A stretch of 64,000 nt of DNA, taken from positions 22,894-86,893 of the forward strand of contig CAMAXE010000020.1 of the NCBI GenBank assembly GCA_945862145.1, in the 5' to 3' direction. The stretch is from Klebsiella pneumoniae. Lineage in GTDB: Bacteria; Pseudomonadota; Gammaproteobacteria; Pseudomonadales; UBA5518. Numbering within the stretch: position 1 is the first letter of the stretch; each line of letters opens with the position of its first letter. Shown in pieces: positions 16,370 to 25,519 of this stretch. The notes under the pieces were generated by a model that was given only the letters and a program-made list of their open reading frames with translations, ran no database searches and was not told the DNA's origin. Position numbers and translations under genes: made by a program.

Positions 16370-18001
16370 ATGGCAGGCACGGTGCACCACGTTCTCGCCC
16401 GCAGCGCAGCGCGCTTCCCGTCGCGGCCTTTCCTGCACATCCCGGCGGCCGCCTGCAGCGGCTATCACGCGGGCCCCATCGAAATCAGCTACGCCACCCT
16501 CGCCACACGCGTGGACGAACTTGCAGCTCTCTACCGCGACGCGGGCTACGGCGCCGGACAACGCGTTGCACTGATGCTGGCCAACCGACCCGCGTTCTTC
16601 GAGCACTGGCTGGCGCTGAACGCCGCGGGCGCGAGCGTGGTGCCGGTCAACGCGGAGCAACGCCCCGCCGAGATCGCCTGGCAGCTCGAGCACAGCGAGT
16701 CCTGCCTGCTGGTCAGCCTCGATGACCTGCTCCCTGTTGCGCAGCGGTCTCTCGCCCTGATGACTGCACCGCCCGCATTGAGCACTGAGGGCAACACAGC
16801 GATCCCCGGCGCACCTCACCCGGCACGCACGGAGGAGTCCGGGCCGCGCAGCGAGTGCGCGCTCCTCTACACCTCTGGCAGCACCGGCAAGCCGAAGGGC
16901 TGCATCCTGAACAATGACTACTTCACGCACTTTGGCGAGTGGTACGCAGGCCTCGGCGGGCTGTGTGCGCTGCGCCCCGGCGAGGAACGGCTGATCACAC
17001 CGCTGCCGCTCAGCCACATGAACGCCATGGCAAGCTCCGCGATGGGCATGCTGGAAACCGGCGGCTGTATCGTGCAGCTGGACCGCTTCCATCCCTCGGG
17101 CTGGTGGGATGCCGTGCGCAGCTCAGGCGCCACGGTCGTCCACTACTTGGGCGTCATGCCCGCCATCCTGCTCGGCATGGACAGCAGCCCGCACGATGAT
17201 TTTTCAGCACAACTGCGTTTCGGTTTCGGTGCTGGGATAAACCCGCGCCACCACGCGCCCTTCGAAGCGCGCTTCGGCTTCCCGCTGATCGAGGCCTGGG
17301 CCATGACCGAGACCGGTTGTGGCGGCTGCATTATCGCCAATCACGAGCCGCGACACGTGGGCACGAGCTGCTTCGGCAAACCGACCGCCGCGGTGGCGTA
17401 CCTGCTCGTGGACGAACAAGGCATCGAGGTGACAGGCGAGACCCCCGGCGAACTGCTGGTGCGCGCGAGCGGCCCCGATCCACGCGCCGGATTTTTTGCC
17501 GGCTACCTGAAGAACCCCGAAGCCACCGATGAAGCCTGGGCGGGCGGCTGGCTGCGCACGGGCGATGTGGTGCGAGCCGGCCCCGACGGCGCGCTCCATT
17601 TCGTCGACCGGCGCAAGAACGTGATCCGCCGCAGCGGCGAGAACATCGCTGCACTGGAAGTTGAAGCCGCGCTCGCCGATGCACCGCAGATCGCACAGTT
17701 GGTAGTCACGGCCGTCGACGACGAGATCCGCGGCGAGGAAGTGATGGCCTGCGTGGTGGCCAGCGCAGGCATGCCGCGCAACGCCGAGACCGCGCGCGCC
17801 ATCCAGCAGCGCGCGCTCGGTGCGCTGGTGTATTTCAAGGCGCCCGGCTACGTGGTGTTCTTGGACGAGATACCCCGCACGGCCTCCCAGAAACCCCAAC
17901 GCGGCGAGATCCGCAAGCTCGCACCCGGCTGGCGCGCATCGACCGCCTGCATCGACCTGCGCGAATTCAAGCGCCGCCCCAAAACGAGCCCGCTCGGATG
18001 A
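16370..18001 (+). CDS. AMP-forming CoA ligase, CaiC-like
   Basis: ANL-family ligase of 543 residues that would activate the entry substrate of the catabolic operon. Motifs: LLYTSGSTGKPKGC (near 162-175), AWAMTETGCGG (near 305), the hinge FVDRRKNVIRRSGENIAALEVE (near 410-431) and a C-terminal catalytic lysine in TASQKPQRGEI. The RRSGENI hinge is that of the CaiC/crotonobetaine-carnitine ligase group, whose members often activate bulky or aromatic acids. It is the first gene of a tightly packed plus-strand operon, and its stop overlaps the next start by 4 nt. Substrate unknown; the downstream Rieske oxygenase argues for an aromatic or cyclic acid. Confidence 0.9.
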   Translation: MAGTVHHVLARSAARFPSRPFLHIPAAACSGYHAGPIEISYATLATRVDELAALYRDAGYGAGQRVALMLANRPAFFEHWLALNAAGASVVPVNAEQRPAEIAWQLEHSESCLLVSLDDLLPVAQRSLALMTAPPALSTEGNTAIPGAPHPARTEESGPRSECALLYTSGSTGKPKGCILNNDYFTHFGEWYAGLGGLCALRPGEERLITPLPLSHMNAMASSAMGMLETGGCIVQLDRFHPSGWWDAVRSSGATVVHYLGVMPAILLGMDSSPHDDFSAQLRFGFGAGINPRHHAPFEARFGFPLIEAWAMTETGCGGCIIANHEPRHVGTSCFGKPTAAVAYLLVDEQGIEVTGETPGELLVRASGPDPRAGFFAGYLKNPEATDEAWAGGWLRTGDVVRAGPDGALHFVDRRKNVIRRSGENIAALEVEAALADAPQIAQLVVTAVDDEIRGEEVMACVVASAGMPRNAETARAIQQRALGALVYFKAPGYVVFLDEIPRTASQKPQRGEIRKLAPGWRASTACIDLREFKRRPKTSPLG

Positions 18002-19164
18002 GCAATAACTACGCGGGCGTCGCGATCGCCGCCCCGGTGAGCGTGGGCTATGCACGCAACAGCGAACACGGCGCGCCGTGGTTCGTGGGTGCGGCGCTCG
18101 GTCAGATGCTGGCAGACAGCGGCCTGCCGAAAGCCGCCATTGATGGGCTCGCCATTGGCAGCTTCAGCCTCGCGCCCGACAGCGTCGTCACCATGACGCA
18201 GTACTACGGCCTGGAAACGCGATTCCTCGAAAGCCTGCCCTACGGGGGCGCCTCGGGTGTACTCGCGCTGCGCCGCGCCGCGCGCGCCGTACAGGCAGGC
18301 GACGCGGAGGTGGTCGCCTGCATCGGCGCCGACACCAACCGCCCCGAGGGCTTCCGCGAACTGGCAGCCAACTTCAGCGGTTTCTCGGTCGATGCCAGCT
18401 GGCCGTACGGTGCGGCCGGGCCGAACCTGCCCTTCTCGCTCATCACCGCACGCTACATGGCGGAAACCGGCGCCACCCGCGAGGACTTCGGCCGCATCTG
18501 CGTATCCCAGCGCGCCAACGCGCGCGGCGTCCCGCAGGCACTGTTCGCGGACAAGCCACTCTCCATGGCGCAGTACCTCGGCGCGCGCGCGGTAGCTGGA
18601 CCGCTACACCTGTTCGACTGCGTGATGCCCTGCGCGGGTGCCGAGGGATTCCTCGTGATGAGCGAAGAGCGCGCGCGCACACTCGGCATCCCCTACGCGC
18701 GGGTGCTGTCAGCGGAGGAACGCCACAACGCCTTCGCCGGCGATGACATCCAGCTGCGCGCCGGCTGGAACGCCTTCGCGCCGGAGCTCTGGGATCGCGC
18801 CGGCTGCGGACCGCAGGACATGCATCTGCTCGAAACCTACGACGACTATCCCGTGATCGCGATGCTGCAGATGGAGGCGCTGGGATTCTGCGCCGCCGGC
18901 GAGGCGCCGCGTTTCGTGCGCGAGACCGCGCTCACGGTGGACGGCGGCGGCGTGCCGCACAACACCTCTGGCGGGCAGCTCTCGACAGGGCAAGCGGGTG
19001 CGAGCGGCGGGTTCCTCGGGCTGGTCGAGGCGCTGCGCCAGGTGACCGGTCGCGCAGTGGGCCAACAGGTGACGCGCGCTCGCCGCGCCGTGGTAGGCGG
19101 CTACGGCATGATCAATTACGACCGCGGACTCTGCGCCGCCGCCGTTGTGCTGGAGGGCGCATGA
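17998..19164 (+). CDS. Thiolase-like protein (lipid-transfer/Ltp2-like), lacking the nucleophilic cysteine
   Basis: Thiolase fold of 388 residues. Where thiolases carry the acylated cysteine this protein reads SLPYGGASGVLAL, so the nucleophile is glycine. The C-terminal active-site loop reads VVGGYGMINYDRG in place of CxGGG, and it has VDGGGVPHNTSGGQLSTGQAGASG in the position of the GHP loop. This pattern is typical of Ltp2/LtpW-type proteins, which pair with a DUF35 protein and catalyse retro-aldol cleavage of CoA side chains in steroid degradation. The next gene is exactly such a DUF35 protein (4-nt overlap). A side-chain-cleaving aldolase is therefore more likely than a thiolase; this is inference from family knowledge. 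Confidence 0.82.
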   Translation: MSNNYAGVAIAAPVSVGYARNSEHGAPWFVGAALGQMLADSGLPKAAIDGLAIGSFSLAPDSVVTMTQYYGLETRFLESLPYGGASGVLALRRAARAVQAGDAEVVACIGADTNRPEGFRELAANFSGFSVDASWPYGAAGPNLPFSLITARYMAETGATREDFGRICVSQRANARGVPQALFADKPLSMAQYLGARAVAGPLHLFDCVMPCAGAEGFLVMSEERARTLGIPYARVLSAEERHNAFAGDDIQLRAGWNAFAPELWDRAGCGPQDMHLLETYDDYPVIAMLQMEALGFCAAGEAPRFVRETALTVDGGGVPHNTSGGQLSTGQAGASGGFLGLVEALRQVTGRAVGQQVTRARRAVVGGYGMINYDRGLCAAAVVLEGA

Positions 19165-19595
19165 GCTTGCCGCCAGCCAGACGCAGCGCGGTGAGTGCGC
19201 CGCTGCAGGACGCGCCGCGCCACGACGGTTTGCAGTTGCAGGTCTGCGCACGTTGCGACGCCACCCAATACCCGCCGCGCGAACGTTGCACGGAGTGCCT
19301 CGCAGATGCGCTCGCCTGGCAGACCGTGGATGGGCACGGGACCGTGCTCGCCGTGAGCACGCTGGCACACAGCCTGGAGCCCTGGTTCGCCGAGCGATTG
19401 CCCTGGCAGGTGGCCTCGCTGCGCCTCGACGCCGGCCCCGTGGTCTTCGCGCACCTCGCAGCGCAGGCCTCGCCCGGGGATCGACTGCACGTGCACACCG
19501 CGCGCGACGCCTCGGGCAGCTGGTGCCTGGTGGCCTGCGACGGGCAGCCCGACTCCCTGCCACACGCATTGATGCAACTGGAGATGTCCTTATGA
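19161..19595 (+). CDS. OB-fold DUF35 zinc-ribbon protein, partner of the thiolase-like protein
   Basis: Protein of 144 residues with an N-terminal rubredoxin-like zinc ribbon (QVCARCDATQYPPRERCTEC, about 28-47) and a C-terminal OB-fold (TVLAVSTLAHSLEP onward). DUF35 proteins such as ChsH2 form complexes with thiolase-like partners and position the acyl-CoA. It overlaps both neighbours by 4 nt, so it is certainly translated with them. It is expected to form a heteromeric complex with the preceding thiolase-like protein. No catalytic residues of its own are known for this family. Confidence 0.87.
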   Translation: MSLPPARRSAVSAPLQDAPRHDGLQLQVCARCDATQYPPRERCTECLADALAWQTVDGHGTVLAVSTLAHSLEPWFAERLPWQVASLRLDAGPVVFAHLAAQASPGDRLHVHTARDASGSWCLVACDGQPDSLPHALMQLEMSL

Positions 19596-20320
19596 GCGAA
19601 TCCGTCGCCGTCGTGACCGGCGGCAGCACCGGGATCGGCCAGAGCATCTGCGAGCATCTGCTGGCCGATGGCTACCGCGTGATCAATCTCGCGCGCCGGC
19701 CGGCGGGCATCGAGCACCCACGACTCGAGAATATCGCGGTAGACCTTGCTGACCGCGAGGCCACGCGCGAGGCCGCAGCGGCCATCGCCGCGCGCCACGC
19801 AGTAACAGCCTTGGTGCACAACGCCGGGCTGATCCGCGCCGCACTCCTCGAAAACATCGACCTCGCAGACCTCGACTACCTCAGCAACGTGCACCTCGCC
19901 GCCGCCATCACGCTCGCGCAGGCGTTTCTTCCGGCCATGAAAGCCGCACACCACGGGCGCATCGTGCTGATCGGCTCGCGCGCGGCACTGGGAATGCAGA
20001 CCCGCAGCAACTACGCCGCCACCAAATGCGGCATGACCGGGCTCGCGCGCACCTGGGCCCTCGAACTGGGCCAGCACGGCATCACGGTGAACTGCGTGGC
20101 ACCCGGCCCTATCGCCGCCACCGAGATGTTCCACTCGGTGATCCCCGAGGGCAGCGAGAAGATGGAAAAGATGGGAGCCAGCATCCCCGTACGCCGCCTT
20201 GGCGAACCCGCAGATGTGGCGCGTGCCGTGATGTTCATGATCGCTCGTGACAACGGCTTTGTGACGGGGCAAACGCTGATGGTGTGCGGAGGCTCGAGCC
20301 TTGGCTCACTCGCCCTGTAG
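19592..20320 (+). CDS. SDR-family oxidoreductase (FabG-like)
   Basis: Short-chain dehydrogenase of 242 residues. Cofactor motif TGGSTGIGQ (about 10-18), NAG motif (VHNAGLI), catalytic S (IGSRAALG) and YAATK, then the usual PGPI segment and a C-terminal GGSSLGS. The start MSESVAVVTGG at 19592 overlaps the DUF35 stop by 4 nt. In this operon it could oxidise a beta-hydroxyacyl-CoA intermediate, or the cis-dihydrodiol made by the oxygenase encoded next. I cannot choose between these from sequence. NAD/NADP preference is not clear (ARRPAG after strand 2 allows NADP). Confidence 0.9.
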   Translation: MSESVAVVTGGSTGIGQSICEHLLADGYRVINLARRPAGIEHPRLENIAVDLADREATREAAAAIAARHAVTALVHNAGLIRAALLENIDLADLDYLSNVHLAAAITLAQAFLPAMKAAHHGRIVLIGSRAALGMQTRSNYAATKCGMTGLARTWALELGQHGITVNCVAPGPIAATEMFHSVIPEGSEKMEKMGASIPVRRLGEPADVARAVMFMIARDNGFVTGQTLMVCGGSSLGSLAL

Positions 20321-20350
20321 AAACGCGCGACCATGCCCGGAGGGCAGCCC

Positions 20351-21664
20351 ATGATCATCGGCACCGATTCCGCACTGGCAGGCCTCGTGGAGCCCTGCCG
20401 CCTCAACCGCCGCATCTACACCGATCCGGCGATATTCGAGCTCGAGATGGAGCGCATCTGGGGCCGCGCGTGGATCTTCATCGGCCACCAGAGCCAGGTG
20501 CCGCAGCCGGGTGACTACTTCACCACCAACATCAACCACCGCATCCCGGTGGTGATGGTGCGCGACCGCGATGGCAGCGTGCGCGTGCTGCACAACCGCT
20601 GCGCTCACAAGGGAGCCAAGGTGGTCGACAAGCGCTGCGGCAATGCGCGCGCATTCCGCTGCTGTTATCACGGCTGGACCTACGCCACCGACGGCACGCT
20701 GCTCAAGATTCCCAACGAGAAGGGCTACGACGGCACCGGCATGAACCCGAAGGATCCGCAGTGGAACATGCAGCCAGTTGCGCAGTACGCCGCGTATCGC
20801 GGCTTCGTGTTTGCCACGCTGGACCCGCGCGCACCGGACCTGGTCACGTGGCTGGGCGGTGCAGCAGCCTGCTTCGACAATCTCTGCGAGCGCGCACCCG
20901 AGGGCGAGGTCGAGGTGGCAGGCGGCGTGCTGCGCTATGACCACGCCTGCAACTGGAAGCTGTTTCTCGAGAACCTGAACGACACCCACCATCCGCAGGC
21001 CACTCACCAGTCGGTGGTGGACGCCGCGATGGACTACCTCGGCACGCTGCCGGCGGAGGCCACGAAGGAGCGCGCCGAGGCCGAGATGATCCCGCCGTTC
21101 GGGGGCTCCTACGAGAACTTCGAGAAAAGTGGTATCACCGGTTTCCGCTACGGTCACCACTACGACGGCGGCAAGACGAGCATCCACGCCAACTACTCGG
21201 TGAACCCGGTCTACCGCGATGCGATGGTCGCCGCCTATGGCGAGGCGCGCACGCAGGACATACTGAGCTTCAACACCCACAACACCTGCTACTACCCCTC
21301 GCTCACCATAAAAACCGCCGTGCAGAATATCCGCGTGGTGCGTCCCATCGCCGCCAACCGCTGCGTGATCGAGACCTGGTCCTTCCGCCTGAAGGGCGCG
21401 CCGCCAGAGATGCTGCAACGCACCCTGCTCTACTCGCGGCTGATCAACTCGGTGGGTTCGATGGTGGGCGCGGACGATCTGGAGTCCTACATGCGCATCC
21501 AGGCGGGGCTTGAAGGCACGGGCTCGGAATGGGTCGAGATGTACCGCGAATTCGGCCGCGACCGCGACGAAGGTGACCGCACCGTGGGCACCGGCACCAG
21601 CGATCTGGACCTGCGCACGCAGTACCGCGCCTGGCGCCACTACATGCTGGGCGAGGTGGCCTGA
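20351..21664 (+). CDS. Rieske aromatic-ring-hydroxylating oxygenase, alpha subunit
   Basis: Catalytic subunit, 437 residues from the chosen start. Rieske [2Fe-2S] ligands are C84-x-H86 (NRCAHKG) and C104-x2-H107 (CCYHGW). The mononuclear iron site is D211-x2-H214-x4-H219 in ENLNDTHHPQATH, with D211 bridging to the Rieske centre of the neighbouring subunit. The ATG at 20351 is preferred to one at 20333 because GGAGGG lies 6-7 nt before it. It is followed 1 nt later by the beta subunit. The enzyme inserts oxygen into an aromatic ring, using electrons from a reductase and ferredoxin that are not encoded in this cluster. Substrate unknown. Confidence 0.95.
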   Translation: MIIGTDSALAGLVEPCRLNRRIYTDPAIFELEMERIWGRAWIFIGHQSQVPQPGDYFTTNINHRIPVVMVRDRDGSVRVLHNRCAHKGAKVVDKRCGNARAFRCCYHGWTYATDGTLLKIPNEKGYDGTGMNPKDPQWNMQPVAQYAAYRGFVFATLDPRAPDLVTWLGGAAACFDNLCERAPEGEVEVAGGVLRYDHACNWKLFLENLNDTHHPQATHQSVVDAAMDYLGTLPAEATKERAEAEMIPPFGGSYENFEKSGITGFRYGHHYDGGKTSIHANYSVNPVYRDAMVAAYGEARTQDILSFNTHNTCYYPSLTIKTAVQNIRVVRPIAANRCVIETWSFRLKGAPPEMLQRTLLYSRLINSVGSMVGADDLESYMRIQAGLEGTGSEWVEMYREFGRDRDEGDRTVGTGTSDLDLRTQYRAWRHYMLGEVA

Positions 21665-21665
21665 G

Positions 21666-22154
21666 ATGCACACCGGCGACGCACTGCTGAAGGAATGCGA
21701 ATCGCTCCTCTACGCGGAGGCCGACTGCCTCGACCGCGCCGACCTCGAGGGTTGGATGGCGCTCTACACACCCGATGGCACCTACTGGATGCCGGCCGCA
21801 CCGGACCAGCAAGACCCGCTGAACCACATCTCGCACTTCTACGACGACCGCGTGATGATGGAAATCCGCCGCCGCAATTTCGTGCACCCGCGAGCGCCCT
21901 CCAAGGATCACCCCGTGCGCTGCTCCCACCTGATCGGCAATATCCGGCTCGCCGCCAGCGATGCGGACGCCGGCAGCTGCACGGTGCTGTCTAACTTCCA
22001 CGCGATGCTCTTCTACCGCGACGAGAAGCGCCTCTACGGCGGGCGCTACGAACACCGGCTGCAGCACACGCAGGCGGGGCTGCGCATACTGCAAAAACGC
22101 GTTGATCTGATCGACTGCGACGCGGCCCACAAATCGCTCGTGATCTACCTCTGA
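21666..22154 (+). CDS. Rieske oxygenase beta subunit
   Basis: Small subunit of 162 residues, NTF2-like cone fold. It starts MHTGDALLKECESLLYAEADCLDRADLEGWMALYTPDGTYWMP, the common beta-subunit pattern (acidic helix then TPDGTYWMP), and ends with the conserved RILQKRVDLIDCD segment. It begins 1 nt after the alpha-subunit stop, consistent with an alpha3beta3 oxygenase and stoichiometric expression. The subunit is structural and helps shape substrate preference; no catalytic residue is expected. Confidence 0.93.
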   Translation: MHTGDALLKECESLLYAEADCLDRADLEGWMALYTPDGTYWMPAAPDQQDPLNHISHFYDDRVMMEIRRRNFVHPRAPSKDHPVRCSHLIGNIRLAASDADAGSCTVLSNFHAMLFYRDEKRLYGGRYEHRLQHTQAGLRILQKRVDLIDCDAAHKSLVIYL

Positions 22155-22165
22155 GGACCGCTGGC

Positions 22166-22948
22166 ATGAACATCACGGCAACCCATCGTCCGCTCGCCGG
22201 ACGCCACGCGCTGGTGAGCGGCGCCTCGCGCGGGATCGGTGCGGCCATCGCACGGGAGCTAGACTCACTGGGCGCGCGCCTGACGCTGCTGGGACGCGAC
22301 AGCGCCGCCCTCGCCCACGTGGCGGCAGGACTGGACGACGCCGTGGTGGCCACCGCCGATGTAGCCGACGCCGCCAGCGTCGAGTCGGCCGTCGCCGCCG
22401 CACGGGAGGCCGCGGGCCCTATCGCCATCCTGGTGAACAATGCCGGCGTCGGTCCCTCGGCGCCGTTCCTGAAAACCAGCGCCGAGACCTGGTCGAACGT
22501 GATGCGCACCAACCTCGACGGCACCGTTAACCTCTGTCGCGCGGCGCTGCCGGACATGCTCACGCTGGGCTGGGGACGGGTGATCAATATCGCCAGCACC
22601 GCGGGCCTGCGCGGTTACCCCTACATCAGCGCCTATTGCAGCTCCAAGCACGCGGTGGTCGGCCTCACGCGCGCGCTGGCCATGGAGTTCGTACGCAAGA
22701 ACATCACGGTGAACGCGATCTGCCCCGGCTACGTGAACACCGAGCTGCTGGAGCGCTCGCTCGAGAACATCATGCAAAAGACCGGCTGCTCCCGCGAGCA
22801 GGCCGCAGCCCCGCTGCGTGCGACCAACCCGCAGGACCGTTTCGTTGAACCCGAGGAGGTGGCCGCGATGGTGCGGTTCTTGTGCCTGCCGGGCGCCGAG
22901 TCCATCACCGGGCAATCGCTGGCGATGGCGGGCGGCGAACTCCAGTGA
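22166..22948 (+). CDS. SDR-family oxidoreductase
   Basis: Second short-chain dehydrogenase of the operon, 260 residues. Motifs: SGASRGIG (about 14-21), LVNNAGVG, catalytic IASTAGLRGYPYISAYCSSK with Y-x3-K, and CPGYVNTELLE. LLGRDS after strand 2 suggests NADP. The extended loop (MQKTGCSREQAAAPLRATNPQDRF) before the last helix is like 3-hydroxyacyl-CoA dehydrogenases. It starts 11 nt after the beta-subunit stop and overlaps the next gene (GTGA). It is a candidate for dihydrodiol or hydroxyacyl-CoA dehydrogenation. Confidence 0.9.
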   Translation: MNITATHRPLAGRHALVSGASRGIGAAIARELDSLGARLTLLGRDSAALAHVAAGLDDAVVATADVADAASVESAVAAAREAAGPIAILVNNAGVGPSAPFLKTSAETWSNVMRTNLDGTVNLCRAALPDMLTLGWGRVINIASTAGLRGYPYISAYCSSKHAVVGLTRALAMEFVRKNITVNAICPGYVNTELLERSLENIMQKTGCSREQAAAPLRATNPQDRFVEPEEVAAMVRFLCLPGAESITGQSLAMAGGELQ

Positions 22949-23490
22949 GCGCACGCCCCGTGCCAGCCGCAGCACCGCGCGCCAGTCGCGCCGAACAGTC
23001 CGTGCGTCTGTGGCTGCGACTACTCTCGCTGCACAACCTGATCGACAGCGAGCTGCGACGCCGGTTGCAGGAGCGCTTTGGCTGCACGCTGCCGCAGTTC
23101 GACGTACTCTCGGAACTCCAGCGCGCCGCTGAGCCGCAGACCATGTCCCAGGTCTCGCGCCAGCTGATGGTCTCCAACGGCAACCTGACCGGCGTGGTAG
23201 ACCGCCTGGAGCGCGAGGGTTCGGTGCGGCGCGAGGTGTCCGCAGGAGACCGCCGCGTGCAGCTCGTCTCGCTCACCAGCGCCGGCCACGCACGATTCGC
23301 TGCCATCGCGGCCGAGCATGCCGCCTGGCTGGAGGAGCTCTTCGGCGGCCTCGCGCGAAGCGCGCTCGATGGCGCAGTCGATGAGATCCACGCGCTGCGC
23401 GACAGCGTGCGGCAGCGCCACGCCAACTCTTCACCATCCCTTGCCCGCAAACAGCCGGGTCGCTCCACCGCTAAACCGAGGAACCCATGA
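22945..23490 (+). CDS. MarR-family regulator embedded in the oxygenase operon
   Basis: Winged-helix regulator of 181 residues from a GTG that overlaps the preceding stop (GTGA). Longer frames exist but would run inside the SDR gene. Recognition region: [32 protein letters not shown], then the wing [18 protein letters not shown]. The C-terminal tail is basic ([16 protein letters not shown]), which is unusual for MarR proteins. It is translated in the middle of the catabolic operon, overlapping both neighbours by 4 nt, so it may act as a feedback regulator. The operon thus has two MarR proteins, one divergent and one internal. Confidence 0.9.
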   Translation: MSARPVPAAAPRASRAEQSVRLWLRLLSLHNLIDSELRRRLQERFGCTLPQFDVLSELQRAAEPQTMSQVSRQLMVSNGNLTGVVDRLEREGSVRREVSAGDRRVQLVSLTSAGHARFAAIAAEHAAWLEELFGGLARSALDGAVDEIHALRDSVRQRHANSSPSLARKQPGRSTAKPRNP

Positions 23491-24296
23491 ATCCCGCCGA
23501 CTTCCATCCCGAGCATTTCCTGTGGCACTTCGCGAACGGCGTTGCCACCATCACCCTGAACCGCCCCGAGCGGAAGAACCCCCTCACCTTCGAGTCCTAC
23601 GCCGAACTGCGCGACACCTTCCGCGCACTGTGCGTTGCAGACGCGGTAAAAACGGTAGTGATCACGGGTGCCGGCGGCAACTTCTGCTCCGGCGGCGATG
23701 TGCACGAGATCATCGGCCCGCTGACGCGGATGAACATGAAGGAACTGATGGCCTTCACCCGGATGACCGGCGATCTGGTGAAAGCCATGCGCGCCTGCCC
23801 GCAACCGATCATCGCCGCGATCGACGGCATCTGTGTCGGGGCCGGCGCGATCATCGCCATGGCAAGCGACATGCGCTACGGCACACCGCAGGCGAGCGTG
23901 GCATTCCTGTTCACCCGCGTGGGTCTTGCGGGCTGCGACATGGGCGCCTGCGCGATCCTGCCGCGGATCATCGGCCAGGGCCGCGCCTCCGAACTCCTCT
24001 ACACGGGCCGCGCAATGAGCGCCGAGGAAGGCGATCGCTGGGGTTTCTTCAACGCCATCGTCGAGAGCGAAATGCTGCAGGAGACGGCACAACAGGCCGC
24101 CGCCCGACTCACCCGTGGCCCCACCTTCGCGCATGGCATCACCAAGACGATGCTGCATCAGGAATGGAACATGGGCATCGACCAGGCGATCGAAGCCGAG
24201 GCGCAGGCGCAGGCCATCTGCATGCAGACCGAGGACTTCCGCATCGCCTACGAGGCCTTCGTGGCCAAACACAAGCCGGTATTCATGGGGAAGTAA
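23487..24296 (+). CDS. Enoyl-CoA hydratase/isomerase family protein
   Basis: Crotonase-fold protein of 269 residues. Oxyanion-hole and active-site signatures: [13 protein letters not shown] (about 61-73) and [24 protein letters not shown] (about 111-134). The residues at the usual catalytic-glutamate positions read [17 protein letters not shown], so one of the two classical hydratase glutamates is replaced by D. The protein may be an isomerase, hydrolase or ring-cleaving crotonase rather than a plain hydratase. It lies 1 nt before an acyl-CoA dehydrogenase gene, together a beta-oxidation-like pair. Confidence 0.88.
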   Translation: MNPADFHPEHFLWHFANGVATITLNRPERKNPLTFESYAELRDTFRALCVADAVKTVVITGAGGNFCSGGDVHEIIGPLTRMNMKELMAFTRMTGDLVKAMRACPQPIIAAIDGICVGAGAIIAMASDMRYGTPQASVAFLFTRVGLAGCDMGACAILPRIIGQGRASELLYTGRAMSAEEGDRWGFFNAIVESEMLQETAQQAAARLTRGPTFAHGITKTMLHQEWNMGIDQAIEAEAQAQAICMQTEDFRIAYEAFVAKHKPVFMGK

Positions 24297-24297
24297 C

Positions 24298-25464
24298 ATG
24301 AGCGACACGAGTTTCCTCGACTGGCCTTTTCTCGAGCCGCGCCACCGCGAGCTTGCTCTCGCACTCGATGCCTGGGCGGCCAAGGCCTTGGCCGAAGGCC
24401 GCATCGACCACCACGACACCGACAACGCCTGCCGCGCGCTGGTGCGCCTGCTGGGCGAGGGTGGCTGGCTCACCCACGCCGCGCGCGACCCGGACGACGC
24501 CACCTCGACACTCGACGTGCGTTCGCTCTGCCTGATCCGCGAAACCCTCGCCCGCCACGACGCACTGGCGGACTTTGCCTTCGCCATGCAGGGGCTCGGC
24601 AGTGGCGCCATCTCGCTCTTCGGTAGCGCCGCACTGCAGCAGGAATTCCTGCCCGCGGTACGCGCAGGACACAAGATCGCCGCGTTTGCGCTCTCGGAGC
24701 CCGAGGCGGGCTCTGACGTGGCGGCAATGGCCACCACCGCGCGCCGCGAGGGGGATCACTTCGTGCTCGACGGCGAGAAGACGTGGATCTCCAACGGCGG
24801 CATCGCAGACTTCTACACCGTGTTCGCGCGCACCGGCGAGGCGCCCGGGGCCAAGGGGCTTGCGGTCTTCGTGGTCGACGCGAATACGCCGGGGCTGGAG
24901 ATCGCAGAACGCATCGAGGTAATTGCGCCACACCCGCTCGCACGGCTGCGCTTCACGGGCTGCCGCGTAGGTGCGGAGCGACTGCTCGGAAATCCCGGGG
25001 ACGGTTTCCGCATCGCGATGTCGGTGCTGGATGTGTTTCGCTCCACCGTGGGTGCTGCAGCGCTAGGCATGGCCCGACGCGCGCTGGACGAGGCGCTTCG
25101 CCACAGCAGCTCGCGCCAGCTCTTCGGCGCGCCGCTGTCGGACCTGCAACTCACGCAAGCGGCAATTGCGGACATGGCGCTCGCCGTGGATGCGAGCGCG
25201 CTGCTCGTCTACCGCTCCGCATGGACCAAAGACTGCGTGGCCGAGCGCGTCACGCGGGAGGCCGCGATGGCCAAGCTCTTCGCCACCGAATCCGCACAGC
25301 AAGTGATAGACACCGCCGTGCAGCTGTTCGGCGGCTTGGGCGTCAAGAGCGGCATGCCGGTGGAGCGCCTTTATCGCGAGATCCGTGCACTGCGGATCTA
25401 CGAGGGTGCGAGCGAAGTACAGAAACTGGTGATTGCGCGGCAGACCATCGCGCGCGGCGCATGA
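24298..25464 (+). CDS. Acyl-CoA dehydrogenase
   Basis: FAD-dependent dehydrogenase of 388 residues from [19 protein letters not shown]. Signatures: [17 protein letters not shown] (about 123-139), [17 protein letters not shown], and the C-terminal [40 protein letters not shown]. The position of the catalytic base is occupied by E in IYEGASE. It would create an alpha-beta double bond in an acyl-CoA and pass electrons to electron-transferring flavoprotein. It is cotranscribed with the enoyl-CoA hydratase-like gene (1-nt gap). Confidence 0.93.
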   Translation: MSDTSFLDWPFLEPRHRELALALDAWAAKALAEGRIDHHDTDNACRALVRLLGEGGWLTHAARDPDDATSTLDVRSLCLIRETLARHDALADFAFAMQGLGSGAISLFGSAALQQEFLPAVRAGHKIAAFALSEPEAGSDVAAMATTARREGDHFVLDGEKTWISNGGIADFYTVFARTGEAPGAKGLAVFVVDANTPGLEIAERIEVIAPHPLARLRFTGCRVGAERLLGNPGDGFRIAMSVLDVFRSTVGAAALGMARRALDEALRHSSSRQLFGAPLSDLQLTQAAIADMALAVDASALLVYRSAWTKDCVAERVTREAAMAKLFATESAQQVIDTAVQLFGGLGVKSGMPVERLYREIRALRIYEGASEVQKLVIARQTIARGA

Positions 25465-25519
25465 TTGCCCACGCGTCGAGCCCGCGAACAATGCACCCCT
25501 GATTTCCGAGGAACACACG

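Noticed and set aside
20351..22154. Identification of the Rieske pair as the auxin dioxygenase IadDE, linked to the block at 52-62 kb
   Set aside because: The idea is attractive because both halves of an auxin route would then be present, but the two blocks lie 30 kb apart with their own MarR genes, and nothing in the alpha subunit that I can read proves an indole substrate.
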